Shown here: one piece after another, positions 34,727-45,308 of the stretch | Position numbering within the stretch: the stretch's first letter is position 1 | Layout: each line of letters starts with the position of its first letter | Assembly (NCBI GenBank): GCA_964552795.1 | Contig: CAZKIO010000024.1 | Span: forward strand, 1 to 64,000 | Length of the DNA: 64,000 bases | Direction: 5' to 3' | From: JAEUHZ01 sp964552795 | GTDB taxonomy: Bacteria > Planctomycetota > UBA1135 > GCA-002686595 | Made by a program: the position numbers and the translations under genes | Notes under the pieces: model-generated | Told to the model about the DNA's origin: nothing | Seen by the model: the letters and a program-made list of their open reading frames with translations, nothing else | Database searches by the model: none

Positions 34727-36111
34727 GCCGCTTCGACATGAAGAACAACAAGACCCTCGACTCCACGACGACAGATTGCGTCTCGTCTCTCCGTGTTGAG
34801 CATCGCGCTCGGCTCGGCGTACCGGCCCTGATCCTCTCACTCGCGCTGCTCACTGCCTGCGATGGGCGGAGCAAGGGCTCGCACAGCGCCGTGCCGCGCG
34901 TAGACGCGGCGGAGCAGGCTGATCACTCCGGCGAGGATGGTCACGCGCACGGTGCCGCAGGAGAAGCCGAGCACGCAGACGAGGTGATGCTCACGAGCGA
35001 CGCGATCACCCGCTACGGGATCAAGACGCAAGCCGCCCAGCTTTGGGTGCTGCGACCCACGATCACGGCCCCGGCGCGAGTCGGCTTCAACACCGAAGCG
35101 ATGGCGCACGTCGGGTCGCCACTTCGCGGACGCATCGCCGAGGTCAACGTGCGCGTCGGCGATCCCGTGAAGACTGGACAGGAGCTTGCCGTGATCGAGA
35201 GCCCAGAACTGGGCGAAGCTCAGGCGGACTTCCTCCAGCGCCGGGTCGCCGTCCAGACCGCCGGTCCGGCCGTGGATCTCTCCAAGGTCGCGTGGGAACG
35301 CGCACAGGGTCTCTACGAGAAGTCGCAGGGCATCTCGCTCACCGAAGTCCAGCGGCGAGAGGCCGAGCACAAGGTCTCGATCGCCGCGCTCAAGGCTGCC
35401 GAGTCGGCAAGAACGGCCGCCGCGAATCGCCTTCATCTACTCGGCATGAACCACGAAGCGATCGAGGCGCTCGCGACCACGGGCGAGGTCGTTCCGCGCT
35501 ACGCGATTCGCGCCGCGATCGACGGTGTCGTCGTGCAGCGCGAGGTAACCCTCGGCGAGTTGGTCGGACCCGATCGCGAGTACCTCATGGTCCTCGCGGA
35601 TGCCACGAAGTTGTGGGTGCTCGCCGACGTTCCCGAAGCGAAGCTCCTTCGCATCCACGCGGGAGCCAAGGCTTGGATCAGCGTCGGCTCGCTCAGCGAG
35701 GCTGGCAGCAAGCGTTTCGAGGGCGCGGTCGCGTTCATCTCGCCGTTCGTCGATCCGACGACCCGCACGGCGCAGGTTCGCATCGAGGTTCCAATGGCGG
35801 AGCTTGGGTTGCGACCGGGGATGTTCGCCCAGGCGGAAATCGTCGAGATGGACCCCGGCGAACCGTCCCCCGCTCCGGTGGTCGCCGTGCCGGAAGACGC
35901 AATCCAGACCGTCGAGGGCGGACCGTCGCTGTTCGTGCCGGTCGATGGCGAGCCCAACACCTACGCGAAGCGCGCCGTCACGATCGGGCGTGCCGTGGGA
36001 GGACTCGTCCCCGTGTTCTCCGGCCTCGTCGAAGGCGAGTTGTTCGTCAGCGAAGGCACGTTCATCCTCAAGGCCGACCTGGGCAAGGGCGCTGCGGCGC
36101 ACGAGCACTGA
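34723..36111 (+). CDS. czcB: CzcB-like efflux adaptor (membrane fusion protein), lipoprotein
   Basis: 462 residues from GTG 34723 (4-nt overlap with the previous gene); ATG 34738 is an alternative. Lipobox LLTAC. A His/Asp/Glu-rich N-terminus (DHSGEDGHAHGAAGEAEHAD) is typical of CzcB and probably binds metal. The lipoyl-like VGSPLRGRIAEVNVRVGDPV, the alpha-hairpin (about 155-245) and the barrel (REVTLGELV) follow, ending FILKADLGKGAAAHEH. It is the periplasmic bridge between the pump and the channel. Confidence 0.9.
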   Translation: MSRFDMKNNKTLDSTTTDCVSSLRVEHRARLGVPALILSLALLTACDGRSKGSHSAVPRVDAAEQADHSGEDGHAHGAAGEAEHADEVMLTSDAITRYGIKTQAAQLWVLRPTITAPARVGFNTEAMAHVGSPLRGRIAEVNVRVGDPVKTGQELAVIESPELGEAQADFLQRRVAVQTAGPAVDLSKVAWERAQGLYEKSQGISLTEVQRREAEHKVSIAALKAAESARTAAANRLHLLGMNHEAIEALATTGEVVPRYAIRAAIDGVVVQREVTLGELVGPDREYLMVLADATKLWVLADVPEAKLLRIHAGAKAWISVGSLSEAGSKRFEGAVAFISPFVDPTTRTAQVRIEVPMAELGLRPGMFAQAEIVEMDPGEPSPAPVVAVPEDAIQTVEGGPSLFVPVDGEPNTYAKRAVTIGRAVGGLVPVFSGLVEGELFVSEGTFILKADLGKGAAAHEH

Positions 36112-36131
36112 AACTCAACGGAGATCATCCC

Positions 36132-39100
36132 ATGCTCGAATCCCTGCTCCACTTCTCGATCAAGAATCGCTGGCTGATCGTCGTGCTCACGGCGGTTGTC
36201 GCTGCCGTTGGCTTGTTCCAGCTCCAGCGCCTGCCGATCGACGCTGTCCCGGACATCACCAACAACCAAGTCCAGGTCAACGCGGTCGCCCCCTCGCTAT
36301 CGCCTTTCGAGGTCGAGAAGCAGGTCACGTTCCCGATGGAGAACGCGCTCGCGGGAATCCCTGGTCTCGAATACACACGCTCGCTCTCACGCAACGGTTT
36401 CGCACAGGTCACGGCCGTCTTCGAGGACGGTGTGGACATCTACTTCGCGCGGCAGCAAGTCGGCGAGAGATTGCGCGAAGCGAGCGGCAGCCTGCCGCCC
36501 GGCGTCGAGACGATTATGGGGCCGATCGCGACCGGACTCGGCGAAGTGTACATGTACACCGTCGAGTACGAGCACCCACACGGAAAGGGTGCCGTGGTCC
36601 GCGACGGCGAGCCGGGGTGGCAAACCGACGGTGCCTACCTCACGCCGGAAGGCACGCGCCTCACGACGGACGTGGAGCTGGCCGCGTACTTGCGCGAGGT
36701 GCAGGACTGGATCATCCGGCCGCAGCTCAAGAGCGTGAAGGATGTCGCGGGCGTCGACGCGATTGGCGGCTACGTGAAGCAGTACCACGTGCAGCCGGAC
36801 CCGATGAAGCTCGTCTCGTACGGGCTGACCTTCGCGGACGTGGTCGAGGCGCTGGAGAAGAACAACGTCTCCACCGGCGCGGGGTACGTGGAGCACAAGG
36901 GCGAGTCGTACCTCGTTCGCGCGACCGGCCGCATCCAGACGATCGACGAGATCGAGACCATCGTGATCGGCACCCGCAACGGGGTGCCGATCTACGTCCG
37001 TGATGTCGTCGGCCCAGACGGGGTCGGCGTGGGCCGCGAGCTGCGCACGGGCTCGGCAAGCGAGAACGGCGAAGACGTGGTCGTCGGCACGGCAGTGATG
37101 CTGATCGGCGCGAACAGCCGCACAGTCGCGGCTGCGGTGGACGCCAAGATGGGCGACATCCAGCGCTCTCTGCCCGAGGGCATCCGAGCGAAGACGGTGC
37201 TCAACCGCACCAAGCTCGTCGATGCCACGATCGCGACGGTTCAGAAGAACCTGATCGAAGGCGCGATCCTCGTCATCGTCGTACTGCTCATCATGCTCGG
37301 GAACTGGCGTGCAGCGCTGATCTGCGCGCTGGCGATCCCGCTCTCGATGCTCATGACGGCTACGGGCATGGTGCAGGGCCGAGTGAGCGGCAACCTCATG
37401 TCGCTCGGCGCGATCGACTTCGGTCTGATCGTCGATGGCGCGGTCATTATCGTGGAGAACTGCCTGCGCAGGCTCGCGGAAGAGCAGCACGCCAAGGGAC
37501 GCTTGCTGATGCTCCAGGAGCGACTGCACGTCGTCTTCGATGCCTCGAAGGAAGTCCGCAAGGCAACCGCGTTCGGCGAGGCGATCATCATCACCGTCTA
37601 CTTCCCGATCCTCGCTCTCTCGGGCGTCGAGGGGAAGATGTTCCACCCGATGGCCTTGACGGTCATCTTCGCTTTGATCGCGGCCTTCATCCTGTCGCTC
37701 ACGTTCGTGCCCGCGATGGTCGCGCTCTGCATTCGCGGGCGCGTCACCGAGAAGGACATGTTCCTCGTGCGCTGGGCGAAGGCTCTGTACGCACCAGTGG
37801 TTCGCGTTGCTGTGAAGATGCGCTACGCCGTGGTCGGAGCGGCCGTTGCTGCGTTCGCCGGTGCGCTCCTCTTGTTCGGCTCCCTCGGCCAGGAGTTCGT
37901 GCCGACGCTCGACGAGAAGGACATCGCGATGCACGCGATGCGCATCCCATCGACGGGCATCACGCAGTCGCAGTTGATGCAGTACGACGTGGAGCGCACC
38001 GTCGCCAAGTTCCCCGAGGTTGCGTTCACCTACTCGAAGACCGGCACGGCGGAGCTGGCATCGGACCCGATGCCGCCCAACGTCTCGGACACGTTCATCA
38101 TCCTCAGGCCGCGCGAGGAATGGCGCAGCGAAGAGGAACTCGACCGCCGAATCTCCGAATTGGAGGCCGCGCGTCCACATGAGGACTCGCACGAAGAGGA
38201 AGGTCACGGCCACGGAGAAGAGGCCGAAGGCGAGGTCGCGGTGCAAGGGCACAAGGGGAAGCTGATCAAGCTGCTTGAGCTGACTCTCCAGTCGGTGCCG
38301 GGAAACAACTACGAGTTCACGCAACCCATCCAGATGCGCTTCAACGAACTCATCTCGGGCGTGCGCGGCGACGTGGCCGTGAAAGTGTACGGCGACGACT
38401 TCACGTCGATGCAAGAGACGGCGAACAAGGTCCTCTCGACGCTGCAAGGCATCGTTGGCGTCGCCGATGCCAAGGTCGAGCAGACCGAGGGCCTGCCCGT
38501 GATGACGGTCGATTCCGATCGAGCGGTGCTCGCTCGCTACGGCCTGAACTTGTCCGACGTGCAGGATGTTGTCGCCGTCGCGATGGGCGGTCGCGAGGCT
38601 GGCCTCGTGTTCGAGGGCGACCGTCGCTTCGATCTCGTCGTGCGACTCCCCGATGCGCTGCGGGGCAAGGTGGACATCCTCGACCGGCTCCCGATTCCGC
38701 TGCCGCGCGGCGAGCAGGAGCCCCAAGAGCCGGGACTACCGGCACTCTCGGACGATGGCGGAGCGGCACTGTCCCGCGCCCCGGTGGAGCGAGGATTCGT
38801 GCCGCTGGGAACGGTCGCGCGCATCGAGGTTGCCGAGGGAATCAACCAGATCAGCCGCGAGAACGGCAAGCGGCGCATTGTCGTGCAGTGCAACGTTCGC
38901 GGACGCGACCTCGGCTCGTTCGTGACCGAAGCGCAGGACAAGATCGGCGCGCTCGCGCTACCGGCTGGGCAGTGGCTCGTGTGGGGCGGTCAGTTCGAGA
39001 ACTTGGTCGCGGCGAAGCAGCGACTCTCGGTCGTCGTGCCGGTGTGCTTCGCGATGATCCTCCTCCTGCTCTTCGCGACCTTCAAGAGCTTCAAGTATTC

Positions 39101-39692
39101 GCTGCTCGTCTTCGCGGCCGTCCCGCTCGGGCTAACTGGCGGAGTCGTCGCGCTGTGGGTTCGCGACATGCCGTTCTCGATCTCTGCCGCCGTCGGCTTC
39201 ATTGCGCTGTCCGGCGTCGCCGTGCTCAACGGCTTGGTGATGATCATCTTCATCAACCAACTGCGCGAGAAGGGCGAGGCGGTCGAAGCCGCGATCATCC
39301 ACGGCTCGATCACGCGCTTGAGACCCGTCTTGATGACCGCTCTCGTCGCTTCGCTCGGATTCGTGCCGATGGCAATCGCTACCGGCACGGGGGCCGAGGT
39401 GCAGCGTCCACTCGCGACGGTCGTCATCGGCGGCCTGATTTCCAGCACCTTGCTCACGCTCGTCGTGCTGCCCGCGCTCTACCGCATCTTCACCGGAACG
39501 CGCGCCGACGGACTCCCTGGCCCGAGACCGGAAGTCTGGGAGGCAGGCGACGGAGTAGGCGTTGACAGCGCTGCTCTCGCGAACACACCGGGGACGAGCG
39601 CGCCGCGCGGCAAGATCGGGCATTCCGATGCGGACGCAGAGCCGGACGAAGGATCGCCGCCTCACGGCGCGACACCGACCGCAGCTACCTGA
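36132..39692 (+). CDS. czcA: CzcA-type heavy-metal RND efflux pump
   Basis: 1186 residues from ATG 36132 (GGAG 8 nt upstream), somewhat longer than the usual about 1040. TM4 has the classic HME-RND proton-relay motif DFGLIVDGAVIIVEN. The start MLESLLHFSIKNRWLIVVLT and QRLPIDAVPDITNNQVQVN are diagnostic of CzcA. Extra length comes from an insertion with TDGAYLTPEGTR (about 180), a His/Glu-rich loop at about 680-705 (HEDSHEEEGHGHGEEAE) and an unusual Asp/Gly-rich tail after TM12. It exports divalent cations such as Zn, Cd or Co by proton antiport; the metal cannot be assigned from sequence. Confidence 0.95.
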   Translation: MLESLLHFSIKNRWLIVVLTAVVAAVGLFQLQRLPIDAVPDITNNQVQVNAVAPSLSPFEVEKQVTFPMENALAGIPGLEYTRSLSRNGFAQVTAVFEDGVDIYFARQQVGERLREASGSLPPGVETIMGPIATGLGEVYMYTVEYEHPHGKGAVVRDGEPGWQTDGAYLTPEGTRLTTDVELAAYLREVQDWIIRPQLKSVKDVAGVDAIGGYVKQYHVQPDPMKLVSYGLTFADVVEALEKNNVSTGAGYVEHKGESYLVRATGRIQTIDEIETIVIGTRNGVPIYVRDVVGPDGVGVGRELRTGSASENGEDVVVGTAVMLIGANSRTVAAAVDAKMGDIQRSLPEGIRAKTVLNRTKLVDATIATVQKNLIEGAILVIVVLLIMLGNWRAALICALAIPLSMLMTATGMVQGRVSGNLMSLGAIDFGLIVDGAVIIVENCLRRLAEEQHAKGRLLMLQERLHVVFDASKEVRKATAFGEAIIITVYFPILALSGVEGKMFHPMALTVIFALIAAFILSLTFVPAMVALCIRGRVTEKDMFLVRWAKALYAPVVRVAVKMRYAVVGAAVAAFAGALLLFGSLGQEFVPTLDEKDIAMHAMRIPSTGITQSQLMQYDVERTVAKFPEVAFTYSKTGTAELASDPMPPNVSDTFIILRPREEWRSEEELDRRISELEAARPHEDSHEEEGHGHGEEAEGEVAVQGHKGKLIKLLELTLQSVPGNNYEFTQPIQMRFNELISGVRGDVAVKVYGDDFTSMQETANKVLSTLQGIVGVADAKVEQTEGLPVMTVDSDRAVLARYGLNLSDVQDVVAVAMGGREAGLVFEGDRRFDLVVRLPDALRGKVDILDRLPIPLPRGEQEPQEPGLPALSDDGGAALSRAPVERGFVPLGTVARIEVAEGINQISRENGKRRIVVQCNVRGRDLGSFVTEAQDKIGALALPAGQWLVWGGQFENLVAAKQRLSVVVPVCFAMILLLLFATFKSFKYSLLVFAAVPLGLTGGVVALWVRDMPFSISAAVGFIALSGVAVLNGLVMIIFINQLREKGEAVEAAIIHGSITRLRPVLMTALVASLGFVPMAIATGTGAEVQRPLATVVIGGLISSTLLTLVVLPALYRIFTGTRADGLPGPRPEVWEAGDGVGVDSAALANTPGTSAPRGKIGHSDADAEPDEGSPPHGATPTAAT

Positions 39693-39794
39693 CAGTCGTT
39701 TCAATCACACGCATTGGCGTTCGGCCTCCGGCGCTTAGCCGGTTCCAAGGCGGGACGCCCTTACCCTCGACACCATCAACCACGGAGAATCTCG

Positions 39795-40058
39795 ATGACC
39801 CTTTCCAACTCGATCCTCGGCGGGCTCGCGCTCGCCTCGACGGCCGCACTCTTCACCACGCAAGGCGCGTCCGAGCCGGTGAAGTCCGCGCCCGAGTATT
39901 TCGTCACCGCCGAAGGCGACAACGCGCACTTGTGGGTGCGCGAAGGCAACGGCCTGCGAGTGGTCGGCCACGGCATGTGCAAGGACTGTCCGCTCGACGC
40001 CGAAGGCGAGCACAAGGAAGGCGACGGCCACGACCACGGCAAGCCCACGAAGAAGTAG
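39795..40058 (+). CDS. Small exported CxxC / His-rich protein
   Basis: 87 residues from ATG 39795 (GGAGA at 39784-39788). Signal peptide (SILGGLALASTAALFTTQGA) and a short mature part with VVGHGMCKDCPLDAEGEH and EGDGHDHGKPTKK. One CxxC and several His suggest metal binding in the periplasm. It lies about 100 nt after czcA and is probably an accessory of the efflux block. No family recognised. Confidence 0.6.
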   Translation: MTLSNSILGGLALASTAALFTTQGASEPVKSAPEYFVTAEGDNAHLWVREGNGLRVVGHGMCKDCPLDAEGEHKEGDGHDHGKPTKK

Positions 40059-40214
40059 GCGATCACCCTCCGCAGAACTCGCCGCGCGACCCTCATCGGA
40101 TCGCGCGAGATGGCCACGCGGTGGATGCACTTCGCGAGGCGGGCAGTCCGCCGCTTGATCTCACACCGTGTCGAGCACTTCGCACGACACGAACTACCTG
40201 ATTACGTCTCAACA

Positions 40215-40231
40215 CGAGACACGGTGTCTAC
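40215..40231. repeat. 17-bp palindrome, copy 9
   Basis: CGAGACACGGTGTCTAC: CGG-centred with one changed base at each outer end, so the arms are CGAGACA and TGTCTAC. It lies 5 bp before the leader of the interrupted gene at 40236 and closes the efflux block. Confidence 0.6.
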
Positions 40232-40235
40232 GCAC

Positions 40236-40883
40236 ATGATTCTAGAACCCATCGCTTTGCTCCTCGCCGTCCTGCCGTTTCAGGAACCCGTCTCGCGCGT
40301 TCCATCGTGACCCGTGTGACCCGGTGAGGGTGCGGGGGTCCGTGCGACCGCCGAAGGCAATATCGAAAGTCCGTGGGTCTTGAGCGCCCGCTGGATTCCT
40401 GGCATCGACGTGGATCGTGCGGAACTTCGCACAACCGTGATGTACCAGTTCGCGCCGACGTTCTCGGCGGGTGTCGAGGTCAACCCTCTCGCCGAAGATG
40501 TCCGACCGATCGCGAACTGGCTCGCGATCCAGGAGACCAAGAACACGCCCGGCCTGATCTTCGGCACGAGTTCCGACCGCATCGGAACACCGAGCGGTCA
40601 AGCCTTCTACGGGACGTTCTCCAAGGACTTGGAAGCCTGGATCGGATTGCCGATCGCGCCGTACGTCGGCGCTTCGTTCGGGACGTTCGACGACGAGCTT
40701 GTCGCGATCGGCGGCCTGCGGATCGCGTGGACCGATCAGCTAAGCACGACGAACCTGTGGGACGGGCACAACCTGCACCACACCATCAACTACGGGCTCG
40801 ACGGCGGGCACCTCTTCGGGCTCGTGATCGCGAATCTCGATGAGCACTACAGCCCTGGCGTGTCGTACTCGATCCGCTTCTGA
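40236..40883 (+). pseudogene. Outer-membrane-like protein broken by two in-frame TGA codons
   Basis: ATG 40236 starts a signal-like leader (MILEPIALLLAVLPFQEPV). The same frame then has TGA at 40308-40310 and 40317-40319 and continues uninterrupted to 40883 as a beta-rich protein (WIPGIDVDRAELRTTVMYQF, ending SPGVSYSIRF, a barrel-like terminal Phe). The two stops lie in a small duplication (GTGACCC, then GTGTGACCC). TTG 40380 could start a leaderless 167-residue product without export signal, which is unlikely to work as an outer-membrane protein. Pseudogene or sequencing error; stop readthrough is less likely. Confidence 0.55.
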
Positions 40884-40937
40884 CTCCTTGGTTGCGCGCA
40901 GGACGCGCTTAGCTACCTGACTTTCACGGAACTTCCC

Positions 40938-41357
40938 ATGCGAAACCTGTCATCTTGTTCGATGTTCCGCGCGCTGCTCATGACTGCGGCGACGCTCTCA
41001 CCGAGTTGTGCGTCACACGGGACAGCGCCCGAAGCCGTACTTGGATTCTCCGTCGTCGTCGAGCCGTGTGCCGATCTCGACCTGACTGCTCGCTTGCTCG
41101 ACCTCGACGGCGACCTGCACGTGCATGGGGGCGTCCGCGCCAAAGGGGGTCGCACGAGCGTACCGGGCCATGTTGACGTGGTCGTGCGGACAGCCGACGG
41201 CACGGAGTGGGCAAGTGATCAGGCGAACTACCGCCATCGACTGCGCAGCACCCCTCGCAGGGGGACATCGCACTCGACGTTCGACGTGACCTTCGATGGG
41301 CAGCCTCCGAACGGATCGACTGTCACGATCCGGCACCACGGCGAACCTCACGGGTAG
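40938..41357 (+). CDS. Hypothetical lipoprotein
   Basis: 139 residues. Signal peptide with lipobox-like TLSPSC, acylated Cys at about residue 24. The mature part has VVVEPCADLDLTARLLDLDG, then HVHGGVRAKGGRTSVPGHVD, then FDGQPPNGSTVTIRHHGEPH; His-rich patches are visible. It sits between the metal efflux genes and the CDF transporter, so a metal-related role is plausible but unproven. Confidence 0.5.
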   Translation: MRNLSSCSMFRALLMTAATLSPSCASHGTAPEAVLGFSVVVEPCADLDLTARLLDLDGDLHVHGGVRAKGGRTSVPGHVDVVVRTADGTEWASDQANYRHRLRSTPRRGTSHSTFDVTFDGQPPNGSTVTIRHHGEPHG

Positions 41358-41379
41358 CGATGAGGGCGGGGTGGAGCCG

Positions 41380-42063
41380 ATGGACGATCTGATCACACGA
41401 GCGAATGACGCCGTCCCCTCGGTCCTGCCCTCAGCGGATGTAGCGGGTCGGGCCTCCGCGCGAGGGCGCGCCTTGCGGTTGGAATACCTGACCGTCGGCT
41501 ACAACATCGTCGAAGGGCTCATCGCCGTGATCGCCGCCACGGCGGCAGGAAGCGTCGCCCTCCTCGGATTCGGCGTGGACAGCTTCATCGAGTCGTTGTC
41601 CGGGGCCATCCTGATCTGGAGACTCCGGGCAGAGAACGGATCGAGCACGAGCGCGGCGATTCACTCCCTCGACCGGAAAGCGGAGCGATGGGTTGGCGTC
41701 TCCTTTTTCATTCTCGCCGCCTACATCGCGTGGGAGGCGGCGGCGAGTCTCGTCGAAGGCCGACGGCCGGAGATCACGTGGGTCGGCATCGGCCTGACCG
41801 TGGTCTCGATTGCGATCATGTGGTGGCTCGGGTCCGCCAAGCGTCGCGCCGCACGGGAGCTGGGAAGTCGCGCGCTCGAAGCCGATGCTTTCCAGACGAC
41901 CGTGTGTTGGTGGCTCTCGCTGATCACCCTCGGTGGGGTTGGGCTGAACGCCGCGTTCGGGTGGTGGTGGGCGGACCCGGTCTCAGCGTTGGGAATGAGC
42001 GCGCTGCTCCTGCGCGAAGGGCGCGAGGCATGGAGCGGGCGGCCCTGCGATAGTTGCCGGTAG
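41380..42063 (+). CDS. Cation-diffusion-facilitator-like transporter
   Basis: 227 residues from ATG 41380 (GTG 41371 possible; GGAG just upstream). Five or six hydrophobic helices. Family-like metal-site segments are VALLGFGVDSFIESLSGAIL (TM2) and DPVSALGM (TM6 end). The C-terminal cytoplasmic domain of many CDF proteins is missing, as in the short CDF-like group annotated as cation transporters. It would move Zn, Cd or Co out of the cytosol by proton exchange and complements the periplasmic export by czcCBA. The tail GRPCDSCR adds two Cys. Confidence 0.75.
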   Translation: MDDLITRANDAVPSVLPSADVAGRASARGRALRLEYLTVGYNIVEGLIAVIAATAAGSVALLGFGVDSFIESLSGAILIWRLRAENGSSTSAAIHSLDRKAERWVGVSFFILAAYIAWEAAASLVEGRRPEITWVGIGLTVVSIAIMWWLGSAKRRAARELGSRALEADAFQTTVCWWLSLITLGGVGLNAAFGWWWADPVSALGMSALLLREGREAWSGRPCDSCR

Positions 42064-42165
42064 GCCCAGATCGTCGTGTGGAGCCCCCTGGGGGCCGTCA
42101 GGACGCGCGCGAGCGCGTTTCCGAAGGCGAAGCCTGCCCGATGTTGCAGATCGCCTAGCCGAGGC

Positions 42166-42194
42166 TTGACAGCCCCGCACGATGTGATCACACT
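42166..42194 (+). promoter_or_regulatory. Promoter with operator for the RHH-like gene
   Basis: Perfect -35 TTGACA (42166-42171), a 17-nt spacer and a weak -10 CACACT (42189-42194). The perfect 10-bp palindrome TGTGATCACA (42183-42192) overlaps the -10, as expected for autorepression by the small regulator that follows. Confidence 0.5.
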
Positions 42195-42202
42195 TCGTGC
42201 CC

Positions 42203-42448
42203 ATGACCAACGACCCTGCATCTGTCCTCGCCCCCGTTGCGGAGGAGGACCCGGCCCCCGTCCTCGCCCGCGCCGTCGAGGGCGTGGCCGCCCCGGCGTT
42301 GCGTACTCGCCCTGCCAAGTCGAGCTTCCTGCACATCCGCGTCAGCGAACGCCAACGCGAAGACATGAGGGCGGTGGCTGAGCGCCACGACCTGACGGTT
42401 TCCGCGTTGCTCCTCGGGCTCTTCGAGCACGCCAAGGGGCGGCTTTAG
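42203..42448 (+). CDS. Ribbon-helix-helix-like small protein
   Basis: 81 residues from ATG 42203 (GTG 42197 also possible). After an Ala/Pro-rich start, the C-terminal FLHIRVSERQREDMRAVAER and HDLTVSALLLGLFEHA have the strand-helix-helix pattern of RHH/MetJ-Arc proteins used as plasmid or mobile-element regulators. It probably regulates itself and the downstream recombinase operon through the palindrome in its promoter. Confidence 0.6.
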   Translation: MTNDPASVLAPVAEEDPAPVLARAVEGVAAPALRTRPAKSSFLHIRVSERQREDMRAVAERHDLTVSALLLGLFEHAKGRL

Positions 42449-42457
42449 GAGCACGCG

Positions 42458-42882
42458 ATGGTCCGCACGAGCCCCGAGTTGATCCGCAAGATGTGGCGGC
42501 AGCGCGCGCGCAACGCAGGCTACGAGCTGGCGGTGTTCCGCCACTCGTTTCTGCCCGAAGCCCGCACGCAGCTCCCGGAGCGCGCCGGGCGGCCGGAGTT
42601 CGTCTACTTCGCGTGGCGCGTGTGGCGGGCCTTGGAGTGGGAGAACCCTGAGCGGGATTGGTACGAGGAGCTGGAAGGTGACATCCGCACCCCCTACCTG
42701 AACATCGAGGCGAACTTCGACTGGAGCTTGCCGCCTGGGGTTGCCGCGTCCGAGGTCGATGCCGAGTTGCTCCGCGACACCTTCTCGGTTTGGCAGCCCG
42801 TCCTCCCCTACAAGCTGACGGTGGCGCGGGCGCTCGCCCTGATTGAGCCTGTCGCGCGACTCGGCAAGCTGGAAGCGCGGCC

Positions 42883-42889
<7 letters not shown>
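42458..42889 (+). CDS. Hypothetical protein upstream of the serine recombinase
   Basis: 143 residues; AGGAG (42447-42451) overlaps the stop of the previous gene. Arg/Trp-rich and soluble: RKMWRQRARNAGYELAVFRH, then FVYFAWRVWRALEWENPERD. No family recognised. It overlaps the recombinase gene by 7 nt, so it may be a recombination directionality factor or regulator, which is inference from position only. Confidence 0.6.
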
Positions 42890-44435
<1,546 letters not shown>

Positions 44436-44535
44436 ACCGAAGGTGGGCGGGGATTCTAGGCGCGGCTCCCGCGCCCTGTCCATCGCGGGCCCGGCGGACC
44501 TTGCCCGCCCCGCCGCGCGGGCCCAGAATCGCCCC

Positions 44536-44910
44536 GTGGCACGCCCGCTGCGCAGGCTCTGGTCGGAACGCCCGCGCGCGCGGCGCAGGCACCGCACGTG
44601 GATGTTCTCGATGTGCATGGCCACGATCGGCTGGTCCGCCATCTGGATCGACCTGTTCCTGGTGCGCTTCGCGCCGGACCACGCGCCGAGCCTGTCCGCG
44701 GCCGCGTGGTTCGCCAGCGTGTTCGCGGCGGCGGGCATCCTCGCGGCCGTGTGGGGCTTCCGTGCGCGCCTCGCGTGGCTCCTGTTCCTCTCCGTGCCGG
44801 TGCTCGCGAACGGCACGCTGCTGGCGGCGCCCTGGGTGCTGCGCTCGCTGGTCGTGATCTCGACCCACGACGCTGCGCCCGCCGCAGAACGCGACGGACG
44901 CGCGCGCTAG
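44536..44910 (+). CDS. Small hypothetical membrane protein
   Basis: 124 residues from GTG 44536; earlier in-frame codons extend into the tRNA flank and are unlikely. A basic N-terminus (RLWSERPRARRRHRT) precedes three hydrophobic helices: MFSMCMATIGWSAIWIDLFL, WFASVFAAAGILAAVWGF and LAWLLFLSVPVLANGTLLAA. No family recognised. Convergent with the next gene, overlapping by 4 bp. Confidence 0.55.
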   Translation: MARPLRRLWSERPRARRRHRTWMFSMCMATIGWSAIWIDLFLVRFAPDHAPSLSAAAWFASVFAAAGILAAVWGFRARLAWLLFLSVPVLANGTLLAAPWVLRSLVVISTHDAAPAAERDGRAR

Positions 44911-45308
44911 CGGACCGGCTGCGCGAGCGGCGCCATCTGGATCATCAGCACGCCGGTGATGGCGGCCAGGACGACCAGCGTGAGCGCCAGGAACGCGAGC
45001 TTGCGATGCAGCACGCGCCCGGCCGGGTTGCGCAGCGTGCGGATGCCGCTGATGACCGGCAGGAACAGCGCGGCCGTGGCGATGCGCGCGAGGGTGAGGT
45101 GGATCGGCGTGATCGGGCCGGCCGCGGCGAGGTCGTAGATCGCGCCGAGCTGGTAGGCCTCGTGGATCGTCCAGCCCAGCGACGCGAACGTCAGCACGAC
45201 GAGCGTCACGTGCGCGCGGCGCTGCGCCCGCAAACCGGTCGCGACCACCGCGAGCAGGAGGACCAGCGTGACGCCGAACGCGACGGCGAAGGCCGCCGCC
45301 GGACTCAA
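44907..45308 (-). CDS. DUF420-like small membrane protein
   Basis: 133 residues with four predicted helices (AFAVAFGVTLVLLLAVVAT, then VTLVVLTFASLGWTIHEAYQ, then ARIATAALFLPVISGIRTLR, then LAFLALTLVVLAAITGVLMI). His residues at the helix ends (HEAYQ, HLTLAR, HRKL) recall DUF420/YozB-type proteins near respiratory genes. The assignment is tentative. Its start overlaps the end of gpsA by 4 bp, so it may be the last gene of the plsY-gpsA operon. Confidence 0.5.
   Translation of the reverse strand: MSPAAAFAVAFGVTLVLLLAVVATGLRAQRRAHVTLVVLTFASLGWTIHEAYQLGAIYDLAAAGPITPIHLTLARIATAALFLPVISGIRTLRNPAGRVLHRKLAFLALTLVVLAAITGVLMIQMAPLAQPVR

Noticed and set aside
40160..40176. Weak palindrome-like TCTCACACCGTGTCGAG
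   Set aside because: Several arm mismatches; could be a decayed copy but not counted.
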